DNA from: Methylotenera_A sp963701715
Lineage (GTDB): Bacteria; Pseudomonadota; Gammaproteobacteria; Burkholderiales; Methylophilaceae
Direction of reading: 5' to 3'
Length of the DNA stretch: 64,000 bases
Assembly: GCA_963701715.1 (NCBI GenBank)
Contig: CAVPAX010000005.1
Span: 323,993 to 387,992, forward strand
Shown here piece after piece: positions 8,679 to 16,734 of this stretch. The notes beneath the pieces are model-generated. The model was not told the DNA's origin. It did not search any database and saw only the letters and a list, made by a program, of their open reading frames with translations. Positions within the stretch are counted from its first letter, which is position 1. Each line of letters begins with the position of its first letter. A program made the position numbers and the translations under genes.

Positions 8679-8842
8679 GACTTCTCCCTATTTATTATCT
8701 ATATATAAATCTGAAACGTAATTGACTGAATAGCGTTGAAAAAATGTAAATTTTTGTAACAACGTGCAGCATTATGGCACTAATAGTGAGGCGCGACAAC
8801 AGCTTGTGCTAGCGAGTTACAATAGGCCAAGAGGAGTTAATT

Positions 8843-9283
8843 TTAGGCTTTACTTGCTAAGGACTTTAATCTTAGTGCGAGAGGAGATTCTCCCAGATCC
8901 TGAGCCAGTTGTTTTAGGTTGGCTGCCGCCTTCGTAGACAGCCTTCGCGGCGCTCTAATAACGGTTTTTGGTCGAGATTTTACTTGCACTTTCACCGTAA
9001 TTGCAGTAACTTTACATTCCCTGAAGAAAGGGTCTGTTTTTTGCAAATTTTGTAATTTAGTCAATAAGGTAGCATGCGTTAATTTTATTTTACTGGCAAC
9101 GACTGCGCTGTCAGCATAAACAGTTAATTGCCCGTTAGTCAAACTGCTGGCAAAGCTGGTTTGACTTAATGTTTGAGGCGCCGCATCCCGCCAAAGACGC
9201 TGTAAATTTTGGTGTGCTTGTACATTTTTAGCCAGTGCGCTGAGTTGGCTGTTTTCGTTAAACAATGTGTTAATTTTACGCAT
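8843..9283 (-). CDS. DUF721 (DciA-like) protein
   Basis: A 146-residue DUF721-family protein. The family includes DciA, which loads the DnaB helicase in bacteria lacking DnaC. It starts MRKINTLFNEN and has the typical hydrophobic central beta region (NGQLTVYADSAVVASKI) ahead of a basic stretch (KSRPKTVIRAPRR) and a C-terminal alpha helix. I prefer ATG 9283; a TTG 30 bases upstream would add ten residues. It is divergent from the M23 peptidase gene with only ~50 bases between starts, and lies near secA, an order I recall from betaproteobacteria. Confidence 0.75.
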   Translation of the reverse strand: MRKINTLFNENSQLSALAKNVQAHQNLQRLWRDAAPQTLSQTSFASSLTNGQLTVYADSAVVASKIKLTHATLLTKLQNLQKTDPFFRECKVTAITVKVQVKSRPKTVIRAPRRLSTKAAANLKQLAQDLGESPLALRLKSLASKA

Positions 9284-9337
9284 ACTATAGATTGTATCGA
9301 TAAATACTGACAATTTTATCTAAATGAATATTACTCT

Positions 9338-10240
9338 ATGAATATTATTTTGGTTTCTAACAAAATGGCAAAAGCCAAAAGCCTGTCTATGCTTCAGGCT
9401 GGAATGTTGGTTGCAGCTTTGGTGTTGGTGCCTGTTTTGCTTACATTGCTGTTTATTACGCCCAAAAGCAATATTAAAGAACAGGGCATGAAAGCGTTGC
9501 TGCCGCCGCACATAAAAAGCTCCATTATTTCTTCACAAGTGCATTTAGATGCTTACGCTAAGGAGCTGGGTGAATTGCAAGCACGAATGATGCGTTTGGA
9601 TGCGCAAAGTCAGCGATTAGCAAAACTGGCGGGCGAAAAAGATAAGCAAACGTCGAGCTCACCTCATCGAAGACCAGCTGAAGATTTGTTACCAGCCAAC
9701 AGAGGCGGGCCGCTTATCAATGCTCGCCCTATGACAGAAACAGACTTGCAAGCAGCTATTTTAGAATTGAGCCAAGCAGTCGACGCGCGTGATGATTCTT
9801 TAAGCGGCATTGAGGCAAAGATTCTGCAGCAAAGCGTACTAAAAGATATGTTGCCAAATAATAGCCCTATTAACGCTGCCTATAATTCATCCAGCTACGG
9901 TTGGCGTATTGACCCATTTAATGGCAACAAGGCGTTTCATGAAGGGCTAGATTTTACAGCCAACACAGGAACTCCGATACGCGCAGCAGCAGATGGCATT
10001 GTCTCTGCTGCCGAACATACTCCTGATTATGGTAATATAGTGAAAATCGAGCATGGGTCTGGTTTAGAGACGCGTTATGCACACGCATCGAAATTATTAG
10101 TCAAAGTTGGTGAGCGTGTAGTCAAAGGTCAGATTGTGGCAGAAGTCGGTAGTACAGGACGCTCCACAGGGCCGCATTTACATTATGAAATACGGCTCAA
10201 TAATGCTGCATTAGATCCAAGAAAGTATTTAAAAAATTAA
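9338..10240 (+). CDS. M23-family peptidase (LytM/DipM-like cell-wall protein)
   Basis: A 300-residue envelope protein: one N-terminal membrane anchor (residues ~20-42), a helical, coiled-coil-like region (~65-170), and a C-terminal M23 metallopeptidase domain. The zinc site is visible as HEGLDF near residue 201 and HLHYE near 278, with YAHASKL between, so the domain appears catalytically intact. Family members cut peptidoglycan cross-links or activate amidases. It lies directly upstream of secA, which has its own 168-base leader. Confidence 0.9.
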   Translation: MNIILVSNKMAKAKSLSMLQAGMLVAALVLVPVLLTLLFITPKSNIKEQGMKALLPPHIKSSIISSQVHLDAYAKELGELQARMMRLDAQSQRLAKLAGEKDKQTSSSPHRRPAEDLLPANRGGPLINARPMTETDLQAAILELSQAVDARDDSLSGIEAKILQQSVLKDMLPNNSPINAAYNSSSYGWRIDPFNGNKAFHEGLDFTANTGTPIRAAADGIVSAAEHTPDYGNIVKIEHGSGLETRYAHASKLLVKVGERVVKGQIVAEVGSTGRSTGPHLHYEIRLNNAALDPRKYLKN

Positions 10241-10408
10241 TCTATTGGTAAATAAGGCTGTTTTAAATTTCATTCAAAACTTGAATTAAAAATTAAAGCC
10301 CTTAACTAACGTTTGATTAAAATAAAAGCTTCGCCAAAATTAAAAGTAATCATTTCCATCCAATCAATTTAGAGGTTTCCGCCTAAGTCGGAAAATCGGT
10401 GTTATTTC

Positions 10409-13135
10409 ATGTTATCCACGTTGTTCAGAAAATTTTTAGGTAGTCGTAACGATAGGCTGGTTAAGCAATATAGTCAAAAAGTCAAAGAAATTAATGCGTT
10501 AGAGCCTGCTATGCAGGCCTTGTCAGATGAGGCTTTACGAGCGAAAACAGAAGAGTTCAAGCAGCGTTTTCAACAACAAGGCGAAAGTCTTGAAAAATTA
10601 TTGCCAGAAGCTTTCGCGGTAGTGCGAGAGGGTAGCGTTCGTGCGCTTGGAATGCGTCATTTTGACGTGCAATTGATAGGCGGCATGGTGCTTAATGCAG
10701 GAAAAATTGCAGAGATGCGTACTGGTGAAGGTAAAACATTGGTTGCTACTTTACCGGTATATTTGAATGCGATTACTGGCAAGGGCGTGCATGTAGTGAC
10801 AGTGAATGATTACCTCGCCAAACGTGATGCCGAGTGGATGGGCAAGCTTTACAACTTTTTAGGTCTTTCTGTCGGCATCAATCTATCTCAAATGCAGCAT
10901 GACGTCAAACAGCTCGCTTACGCGGCGGATATCACTTACGGCACTAATAATGAGTTTGGGTTTGACTATCTGCGCGATAACATGGTGTTTACCAAAGAAG
11001 AGCGCGTACAGCGAGGCTTGAGTTACGCGCTGGTGGATGAAGTGGACTCGATTCTGATCGACGAGGCGCGCACGCCATTGATTATTTCCGGCCAGGCTGA
11101 GCATAGCATTGATTTGTACGGTCAAATCAACAGTGTAGCGCTGCAATTGACAAAGCAAGCTGAAGAAAATGGCCCTGGCGATTATTGGGTGGATGAAAAG
11201 GCGCAGACTGTCACCATGTCTGAGGCTGGGCATGAACATGCCGAAGAGATTCTAGCGAATTCAGGACTATTGACCGAGGGCTCCAGCCTTTATGAGCCGG
11301 CCAACATTACTTTGGTGCATCATCTGTATGCTTCGCTTCGCGCGCAGAATCTGTTTAATAAAGATCAGCATTATGTGGTCCGCGATGGCGAGATTATCAT
11401 TGTGGATGAGTTCTCCGGCCGCATGATGCCAGGCCGCAGATGGTCGGATGGCCTGCATCAGGCTGTAGAGGCGAAAGAAGGCGTGGAGATTCAGAAAGAG
11501 AATCAAACGCTGGCTTCTATCACCTTCCAGAATTATTTCCGCATGTACAAAAAGCTTTCCGGCATGACAGGTACGGCAGATACTGAAGCTTATGAATTTA
11601 ACCAGATCTATGGTTTGGAGACGGTGGTCATTCCTACGCATCGCCCTATGCTGCGTAAAGATGCGATGGACAAGGTATATCGTACCGCGAATGAAAAGTA
11701 TAACGCGGTGATTGAGGATATTAAACAATGTCAAGCTATTGGCCAGCCGGTTTTGGTGGGCACGACTTCAATCGAGAACTCTGAGTTGATTTCAACTTTG
11801 CTTACCAAAGCCAAATTAAAACATGAAGTTTTAAATGCTAAACAGCACGAACGTGAGGCGCATATTGTGGCCGAGGCAGGCCAACCGGGTGCGATTACGA
11901 TTGCGACGAATATGGCCGGTCGTGGCACCGATATTGTTTTAGGGGGAAACCCGGAAGCCGCCATCCATGCGGTTCAGGGCGATGCTAACTTAAGTGATGC
12001 GGAGAAAGAAACTAAAATCGCGCAATTAAAAACAGAGTGGCAAAAGCGCCATGACGCAGTGCTGGCGGCGGGCGGCCTGCATATTATCGGCACCGAGCGC
12101 CATGAATCACGCCGAATTGATAACCAACTGCGCGGTCGTTCTGGCCGCCAAGGCGACCCAGGCTCTAGCCGGTTTTATTTGTCGCTGGAAGATCAACTGC
12201 TGCGTATATTCTCAGGAGACCGTGTCTCAGCGATTATGGAGCGCCTGAAGATGCCGGAAGGCGAGGCGATTGAACATAGCATGGTGACGCGCGCGATTGA
12301 GAATGCTCAGCGCAAAGTGGAAGGCAGAAACTTTGATATTCGTAAGCAACTACTTGAGTTTGACGATGTTTCTAACGACCAGCGCAAAGTGATTTATGAG
12401 CAGCGTAATGAGCTATTAGAGGCTACAGATATCGGCGAAACAATTAGCGCAATGCGCCATGACGTACTTTTAGACATGATTGCGGCGCATATTCCGCCAG
12501 GCAGTGTGGAAGAGCAATGGGACATTCCCGGTTTGGAAAAAGCCATTGCGGAAGAAACCGGACTTAATTTGCCGGTAGGAATGTGGCTGGAAGAGAACCC
12601 GGATTTGCATGAAGAAACATTACGCGAGCGCATTTTTGAGTTGGCTGATGAATCCTACAAAGCCAAGGAGACGCTTGCCGGCGCCAATACTATGCGCCAA
12701 TTCGAGCGCTCGGTGATGCTGCAAAGCATCGATATGCACTGGCGCGAACACTTAGCGGCACTCGACCACCTGCGCCAGGGTATTCATTTGCGTTCGTATG
12801 CGCAAAAAAATCCTAAGCAGGAATACAAGCGCGAAGCGTTTCAATTGTTCGAGGCTTTGCTCAACACGGTAAAGTCTGAAGTCACCAAAATCACCATGCT
12901 GGTGCAAGTACGCACGCAGGAGGAGATGGAACCCATTGAAAAACCGCAAGAAGTAGCCAATGTGCATTACCAACATGCAGATTATGATGAGGCACTTGCA
13001 AACCCGACAGAAGAAGCCGAGCAGCTAGCCAGTGGTCAGCCTGTAGTGCGCGAAGGTGTCAAAGTCGGGCGCAATGATCCATGTCCATGCGGAAGCGGTA
13101 AAAAATACAAGCAATGCCACGGCGCGCTTAGTTAA
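10409..13135 (+). CDS. secA: Preprotein translocase ATPase SecA
   Basis: SecA, 908 residues, the motor that drives unfolded precursors through SecYEG. The Walker A motif MRTGEGKTLVA is near residue 107 and the DEAD-type box DEVDSILIDEARTPLIISG near 208. NMAGRGTDIVLGG and the QLRGRSGRQGDPG helicase motif follow. The zinc-binding C-terminus CPCGSGKKYKQCHG (residues ~890-903), which contacts SecB and ribosomes, is complete. The 168-base leader before it shows no SecM-like reading frame. A small DUF1289 gene follows 14 bases after the stop. Confidence 0.98.
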   Translation: MLSTLFRKFLGSRNDRLVKQYSQKVKEINALEPAMQALSDEALRAKTEEFKQRFQQQGESLEKLLPEAFAVVREGSVRALGMRHFDVQLIGGMVLNAGKIAEMRTGEGKTLVATLPVYLNAITGKGVHVVTVNDYLAKRDAEWMGKLYNFLGLSVGINLSQMQHDVKQLAYAADITYGTNNEFGFDYLRDNMVFTKEERVQRGLSYALVDEVDSILIDEARTPLIISGQAEHSIDLYGQINSVALQLTKQAEENGPGDYWVDEKAQTVTMSEAGHEHAEEILANSGLLTEGSSLYEPANITLVHHLYASLRAQNLFNKDQHYVVRDGEIIIVDEFSGRMMPGRRWSDGLHQAVEAKEGVEIQKENQTLASITFQNYFRMYKKLSGMTGTADTEAYEFNQIYGLETVVIPTHRPMLRKDAMDKVYRTANEKYNAVIEDIKQCQAIGQPVLVGTTSIENSELISTLLTKAKLKHEVLNAKQHEREAHIVAEAGQPGAITIATNMAGRGTDIVLGGNPEAAIHAVQGDANLSDAEKETKIAQLKTEWQKRHDAVLAAGGLHIIGTERHESRRIDNQLRGRSGRQGDPGSSRFYLSLEDQLLRIFSGDRVSAIMERLKMPEGEAIEHSMVTRAIENAQRKVEGRNFDIRKQLLEFDDVSNDQRKVIYEQRNELLEATDIGETISAMRHDVLLDMIAAHIPPGSVEEQWDIPGLEKAIAEETGLNLPVGMWLEENPDLHEETLRERIFELADESYKAKETLAGANTMRQFERSVMLQSIDMHWREHLAALDHLRQGIHLRSYAQKNPKQEYKREAFQLFEALLNTVKSEVTKITMLVQVRTQEEMEPIEKPQEVANVHYQHADYDEALANPTEEAEQLASGQPVVREGVKVGRNDPCPCGSGKKYKQCHGALS

Positions 13136-13149
13136 TTTTTTGGCTAGAA

Positions 13150-13341
13150 ATGTTTGAAGAACCGGTAGTAGAGTCACCTTGCATCAATGTGTGCAGCATG
13201 GACGACAAAACCGGTTATTGCCACGGCTGCTATCGCACGATTGAGGAAATACAAGGCTGGTGGGATTTCACATTCGAGCAGAAATCCGACGTGATTAAAA
13301 AGACCTGGGCGCGGCAAGAGACAGTGTTTGAATCAAAATAG
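13150..13341 (+). CDS. DUF1289 small Cys protein
   Basis: A 63-residue DUF1289-family protein. It has the family pattern SPCINVCSMD, then GYCHGCYRTIEEI, then a conserved tryptophan pair (GWWDF). The four cysteines suggest a small metal or iron-sulfur site, but no function is established. It starts 14 bases after secA and probably shares its transcript. Confidence 0.85.
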   Translation: MFEEPVVESPCINVCSMDDKTGYCHGCYRTIEEIQGWWDFTFEQKSDVIKKTWARQETVFESK

Positions 13342-13358
13342 AGATGTCCTAGGAGGCT

Positions 13359-13382
13359 CATGGATATTGGCTTGCAGGGCAT
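13359..13382 (+). repeat. Dispersed 24-bp repeat, copy A (intergenic)
   Basis: The sequence reads CATGGATATTGGCTTGCAG plus GGCAT. Near-identical copies occur at 28974-28997 (23 of 24 bases), 32821-32844 (22 of 24), 17742-17760 (18 of 19) and, inverted, 63297-63315 (19 of 19). A weaker match lies at 44022-44042. This copy is between two convergent genes. Confidence 0.75.
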
Positions 13383-13411
13383 CAATGATTCGCTGTTTTA
13401 AATCTAAATAA

Positions 13412-14143
13412 TTATTTCATGCTACCTACAATAGCGCCCTGATTGGCTAAATCAGCCAAGATTTCCGCACCAAATTTAATCATTGTGTTTGCATCTGGAT
13501 GGTTTATCGCCTCTGCAATCCGCTCCAGCGCTTGCTTTCCGGCCATGTTATTTTCACTGATTAAACGCAGTAATTCAAAAGTCATTGGGTTTAGTTCAAT
13601 AAATTTCACGATGTTTTCCGCATTTCTAAATACCAACAAATAGGTTTTTTCTTTGGGCTTTGGTTGATAGCGTTTGGAGATTTTATGCACTGCATAGTCG
13701 TATTCCAGCAGCATGTGTGCGGGTGCGAGCACAGGCTTTTCGTTCAATAAATCTGGGTTTTTACTTAATTTCAATACCTCAGTTTGCTGTGTACTGATAA
13801 CCAGTTCTATCCATTCGTAATGTGCGAGTTGTTTAAGATACGCAGGAAAATTTTTTGTTGTTTTTAAAAAGTCTAAAAACTGCTGCGGAATTTCTCTAAA
13901 AATCGGGCTTTCGGCCTGATGGGTTGAGAAAAATTGGCGCACCAGTTTGCGCCAGTTGCGTACACCTAAAATGCTTTTGCACACAGGAAAGCACGCAGAA
14001 ACCGATCCGAATATGTTATTGAATACGATTTCGCGGTAAACCGCCATGCGCGCATCTGGTACTTTGGCGGGTTTTTTATGAGCAGTTGGGTTGCGGATGT
14101 GTGCCGTGAAAGCGATTTGATAGCGTTGAAAATCCAGCATCAT
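13412..14143 (-). CDS. DUF2063 partner protein of the MNIO enzyme (HvfC/BufC-like)
   Basis: A 243-residue protein with the DUF2063 N-terminal domain: FQRYQIAFTAHIRNP, then ARMAVYREIVFNNIFGS and a Cys-containing CFPVCKSILG stretch. A C-terminal alpha/beta part follows. In HvfABC and bufferin systems the homologue binds the peptide leader and assists the DUF692 enzyme. It overlaps that gene by four bases, as expected for a stable pair. It is the last gene of the minus-strand run; no DoxX-type membrane gene follows, although some related clusters have one. Confidence 0.88.
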   Translation of the reverse strand: MMLDFQRYQIAFTAHIRNPTAHKKPAKVPDARMAVYREIVFNNIFGSVSACFPVCKSILGVRNWRKLVRQFFSTHQAESPIFREIPQQFLDFLKTTKNFPAYLKQLAHYEWIELVISTQQTEVLKLSKNPDLLNEKPVLAPAHMLLEYDYAVHKISKRYQPKPKEKTYLLVFRNAENIVKFIELNPMTFELLRLISENNMAGKQALERIAEAINHPDANTMIKFGAEILADLANQGAIVGSMK

Positions 14144-15015
14144 GCAACTTTCGGTTGCTGCAAACTATGCCGCGCCTGATGTGCTGCAATTTTATCAATT
14201 TCAGGAATCAGTTCCGGCAGCGTAGGGATATTCAAATCGCGCTCTAGTAGTGTGGGAAAGGCGCCAAATAATTGATAAGCTTTATCTAGCAAGGCCCACA
14301 CCGGGCCGATGATATTTTCGCCATGGGTATCTACCAGCAAGTCCGGCTTGACTTGCAAATGGCCTGCCACATGACTATACACAATGCGTTCGCCCGGAAT
14401 ACCGCATAAAAACGCATGCGCATCAAATCCGAAATTGACACTGTTGACATAAATATTGTTGATATCTAGGTGCAAATCACAGTCTGCCTCATCCAGCACC
14501 GCCTTGATAAACGTGAGTTCGTCCATACTGGAAATCGGCGCAGCCACATAAAACGAGGCGTTTTCAACCGCGATGCGTTGACCTAGTATGTCCTGTGTTT
14601 TACGGATGCGTTTGGCGACATAATGCACCGCTTCTTCGGTAAATGGAATCGGCAGCAGGTCGTATAAGTAGCCTGCTTTGCCATGCTGAATGTCGCTGCA
14701 AAAACTTAAATGTTCAGTATAAAGTGGGATTTTATTGGTACTTAAAAACTGTTTTACTTGTTTTAGAAATTCTACATTGAGCGGGTCCGGGCCACCTAAA
14801 GACAAGCAAAGGCCGTGACAGACCATCGGAAAGCGCTCGACAAACCACGCCAATTCAACAGCGGCTTTGCCGCCCGCACCAATCCAGTTCTCAGGCGCGA
14901 TTTCTAAAAAATTGATATTTTCGATTAATGGATTTTGATACAGCGCTTGGATTTGGGGTATCAGCTCACGCTTTAACCCCAAACCGGTGCCTTTGATGTC
15001 AGCCAGTGTAGACAC
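14140..15015 (-). CDS. DUF692 multinuclear non-haem iron oxidase (MNIO, HvfB/BufB-like)
   Basis: A 291-residue DUF692 protein, a TIM-barrel enzyme with two or three irons that oxidises cysteines in ribosomal peptides. Candidate metal-ligand segments are LEIAPENW, CHGLCLSLGG, YTEHLSFC, AVENASFY, LDINNIYVN, YSHVAGH and DTHGENI, in the family's order. It lies 12 bases after the Cys-repeat precursor gene and overlaps the DUF2063 gene by four bases. By analogy with HvfB and BufB it should convert precursor cysteines to copper-binding thiooxazole or oxazolone/thioamide groups; the actual product is not known. The MbnB type of methanobactin is less likely given the precursor. Confidence 0.92.
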   Translation of the reverse strand: MSTLADIKGTGLGLKRELIPQIQALYQNPLIENINFLEIAPENWIGAGGKAAVELAWFVERFPMVCHGLCLSLGGPDPLNVEFLKQVKQFLSTNKIPLYTEHLSFCSDIQHGKAGYLYDLLPIPFTEEAVHYVAKRIRKTQDILGQRIAVENASFYVAAPISSMDELTFIKAVLDEADCDLHLDINNIYVNSVNFGFDAHAFLCGIPGERIVYSHVAGHLQVKPDLLVDTHGENIIGPVWALLDKAYQLFGAFPTLLERDLNIPTLPELIPEIDKIAAHQARHSLQQPKVA

Positions 15016-15027
15016 GTTTAAACAAAC

Positions 15028-15414
15028 TTAGTGACCACATTTTCCTTCTTTCATCTTTTCTGCACTGCAAGCGCCTTCCTTCATTTTCTCAGCGCTGCAA
15101 GCGCCCTCTTTCATTTTTTCTGCACTGCATGCACCTTCCTTCATCTTTTCGGCAGAGCAAGCACCCTCTTTCATTTTCTCTGCACTGCATTTACCTTCGG
15201 CAGCTTTTGCTTCAGTTTTTTTCTTGTTCGCGCCGCATTTGCCCGTGCCGCATTTTCCGTCTTTCATTTTGGCATCTGCTTCAGCGACTTGATAGCCGCT
15301 GGAAAGTGATTTGATTGCAAAAGGGTTCTCGGCCGCTTGGATGCCGGCTGCGCCGACAGAAAGCGCGAATGCGCCGGAGACTGCTAAAGCAAGAGTTTTA
15401 TTTGAAGTTTTCAT
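15028..15414 (-). CDS. Secreted Cys-repeat peptide, probable MNIO substrate (HvfA/bufferin-like)
   Basis: A 128-residue precursor. A Sec signal peptide (residues ~1-28, ending GIQA-A) is followed by a short conserved-looking stretch (LSSGYQVAEAD). Eight cysteines follow in DGKCG, TGKCG, EGKCS, four EGACS and a final EGKCGH. The central part is five tandem CSAEKMKEG units. The EGKCG pattern is that of HvfA-type peptides modified by DUF692 enzymes; the EGACS units are a variant. AAAGGAA precedes the ATG. The gene is separated from the anti-sigma gene by 60 bases, enough for its own, possibly sigma-dependent, promoter. Likely role: periplasmic copper or metal sequestration (inferred). Confidence 0.85.
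   Translation of the reverse strand: MKTSNKTLALAVSGAFALSVGAAGIQAAENPFAIKSLSSGYQVAEADAKMKDGKCGTGKCGANKKKTEAKAAEGKCSAEKMKEGACSAEKMKEGACSAEKMKEGACSAEKMKEGACSAEKMKEGKCGH
15037..15198 (-). repeat. 30-bp tandem repeat coding for the ten-residue Cys unit
   Basis: About five direct copies of a 30-base unit encode C-S-A-E-K-M-K-E-G-A/K. Copies differ at several third positions (for example the Ala, Cys and Lys codons), so the repeat is old enough to have diverged, or protein sequence is under selection. Confidence 0.9.
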
Positions 15415-15474
15415 AAGTAGATTCCTTTAAAAAATAGATTAAATATGAGGTTGTCAGCGATTTGCCGCAACCAC

Positions 15475-15717
15475 TTACCTTTCAACCGAAAGCGCAATGC
15501 GTTTCTTTGCTTCGGATGGCATTTCGATCGTGTTGTCATTTTCGACAGCGCTCACCATTTTCGTCACGGCCAAGCGTAATGTTTGTATCTGCTGACCGAA
15601 CCGTTTGCAGTATTTGCAAATCGTCAGATGCAGTTTCAAAGCAAAACGTTCACGCAATGTGAGCGGTCGATCTAATGATTGTGAAATAAGCTGACTAGCT
15701 TGCCTGCAACTTAACAT
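15475..15717 (-). CDS. Zinc-finger (zf-HC2-type) anti-sigma factor
   Basis: An 80-residue cytoplasmic protein with the anti-sigma zinc motif H-x3-C-x2-C (HLTICKYC, residues ~30-37) preceded by an early cysteine (MLSCRQAS). There is no membrane segment, so it is a soluble ZAS-type regulator. It starts 10 bases after the sigma gene, the usual place for a cognate anti-sigma. Through thiol or metal loss from the motif it could sense oxidation or copper; that is inferred. Confidence 0.82.
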   Translation of the reverse strand: MLSCRQASQLISQSLDRPLTLRERFALKLHLTICKYCKRFGQQIQTLRLAVTKMVSAVENDNTIEMPSEAKKRIALSVER

Positions 15718-15727
15718 TCTTAAACCT

Positions 15728-16276
15728 CTAAGCTCCTAGCCAATTGATTTCTAAACACTTTCTTAATCCCATGCGGGCTCGATACAACATCACCCAAGCA
15801 TTGGTCGTGCTGATATTCAATTCCTTACATATTTCTTCGTTATTGGTTTCGTGTATGTCGCGCATCATAAATAACTGGGCTAATTTCTTAGGTAATTTAT
15901 CCATACAGGTTTGCAGAATGCCTAGAAACTGCTTTTGTTCCAGAGTGCCTTCTGGCATGTTCCATGCGAGCGGCTTGTCCGCCCAATGGCCAGCTTCATC
16001 AAAAAACTCGTCCATGTTAGCGTCTTCGTCTGACATCAAGTCTGACGCTGCAATTTCGCGCACATTTTTACGCATGACATCTATGATTTTGTGTTTGAGA
16101 ATGCTTGTCAGCCAAGTGCGCGGCGCGGATTGTCCTGCAAAATCCGGGCTTTTAATGGCAGCCAGAAATGTTTCCTGCACCACATCCTCAGCCAAATGTG
16201 GGTCGCGTAAGCGTGCGAGTGCAAACCTGTACAGATAGTCGCCATGTTCGCTAAGCCAGTCATGTAGGTTTGCCAT
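15728..16276 (-). CDS. ECF-type RNA polymerase sigma factor
   Basis: A 182-residue group IV sigma factor. Region 2 (YLYRFALARLRDPHLAEDVV, then QETFLAAI) spans residues ~14-45 and the region 2.4 stretch TWLTSILKHKIIDVMRK follows. A long acidic linker (SDEDANMDEFFDE) leads to region 4 (residues ~120-180) with the HTH around NNEEICKELNISTTNAWVMLYRAR. It lies two bases after DUF1841 and just before its anti-sigma and the peptide cluster, so it most likely drives the cluster. Sigma factors of this make are often found beside DUF692 genes. Confidence 0.92.
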   Translation of the reverse strand: MANLHDWLSEHGDYLYRFALARLRDPHLAEDVVQETFLAAIKSPDFAGQSAPRTWLTSILKHKIIDVMRKNVREIAASDLMSDEDANMDEFFDEAGHWADKPLAWNMPEGTLEQKQFLGILQTCMDKLPKKLAQLFMMRDIHETNNEEICKELNISTTNAWVMLYRARMGLRKCLEINWLGA

Positions 16277-16278
16277 GC

Positions 16279-16728
16279 TTATAGTTTGCCTGCTTTTTGT
16301 TGCAGTAATTGTACATAATAGTTGGCGTCAAGTGCAGCGTTATTGTGCTGCGCCTGCCAAATCACTTCACCGAGGCATTCCAAAATATCGTGTTGTGCGT
16401 CGTGTTCATTTTGGTATTTAAACCTCAACTGCTCGTAAACGCTGGCGATGCCAATCGGCTGATTGATGCCGATTTGTTCGAGTATCGATAAATGCAAACT
16501 CATGTGCAGAAACGGATTGGTTTCGCCGAATTCAGGAAAATATTCCTGGTGCTTGAATTGCTCTGGCGCATCAAGTATGGCGTGATATTCAGGATGCATG
16601 TGAATGACACCCAAGCCGATTTTTTCTAAGTCGGTGAGCGCTTGCGAAGACTTAAACTTTGCCCAAATGCCAAAAAAGAACTCGCGGACTTCGTCGCGGC
16701 TGGGGTTAAATAGGGCCATAAAAGACAA
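16279..16728 (-). CDS. DUF1841 family protein
   Basis: A 149-residue DUF1841-family protein of unknown function. Family marks are FNPSRDEVREFFF at the N-terminus, HPEYHAIL in the middle, and NPFLHMSLHLSILEQI followed by DILECLGEVIWQAQ. The many histidines might bind metal, but nothing is established. It is six bases downstream of the FIST gene and two bases upstream of the sigma factor, so it may be co-transcribed with both. Confidence 0.85.
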   Translation of the reverse strand: MSFMALFNPSRDEVREFFFGIWAKFKSSQALTDLEKIGLGVIHMHPEYHAILDAPEQFKHQEYFPEFGETNPFLHMSLHLSILEQIGINQPIGIASVYEQLRFKYQNEHDAQHDILECLGEVIWQAQHNNAALDANYYVQLLQQKAGKL

Positions 16729-16734
16729 ATAAGC

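Noticed and set aside
10241..10408. A SecM-like arrest peptide gene in the secA leader
   Set aside because: No open frame with a signal peptide or arrest-like sequence is found in these 168 bases.
14140..15015. Reading the DUF692 gene as MbnB of a methanobactin operon
   Set aside because: The precursor next to it is a long, exported, Cys-repeat peptide of HvfA type, and the partner is DUF2063. There are no mbn transport genes.
15037..15198. 30-bp direct repeats that might suggest a CRISPR array
   Set aside because: The units are contiguous without spacers and code for a regular ten-residue peptide unit in a gene with a signal peptide.
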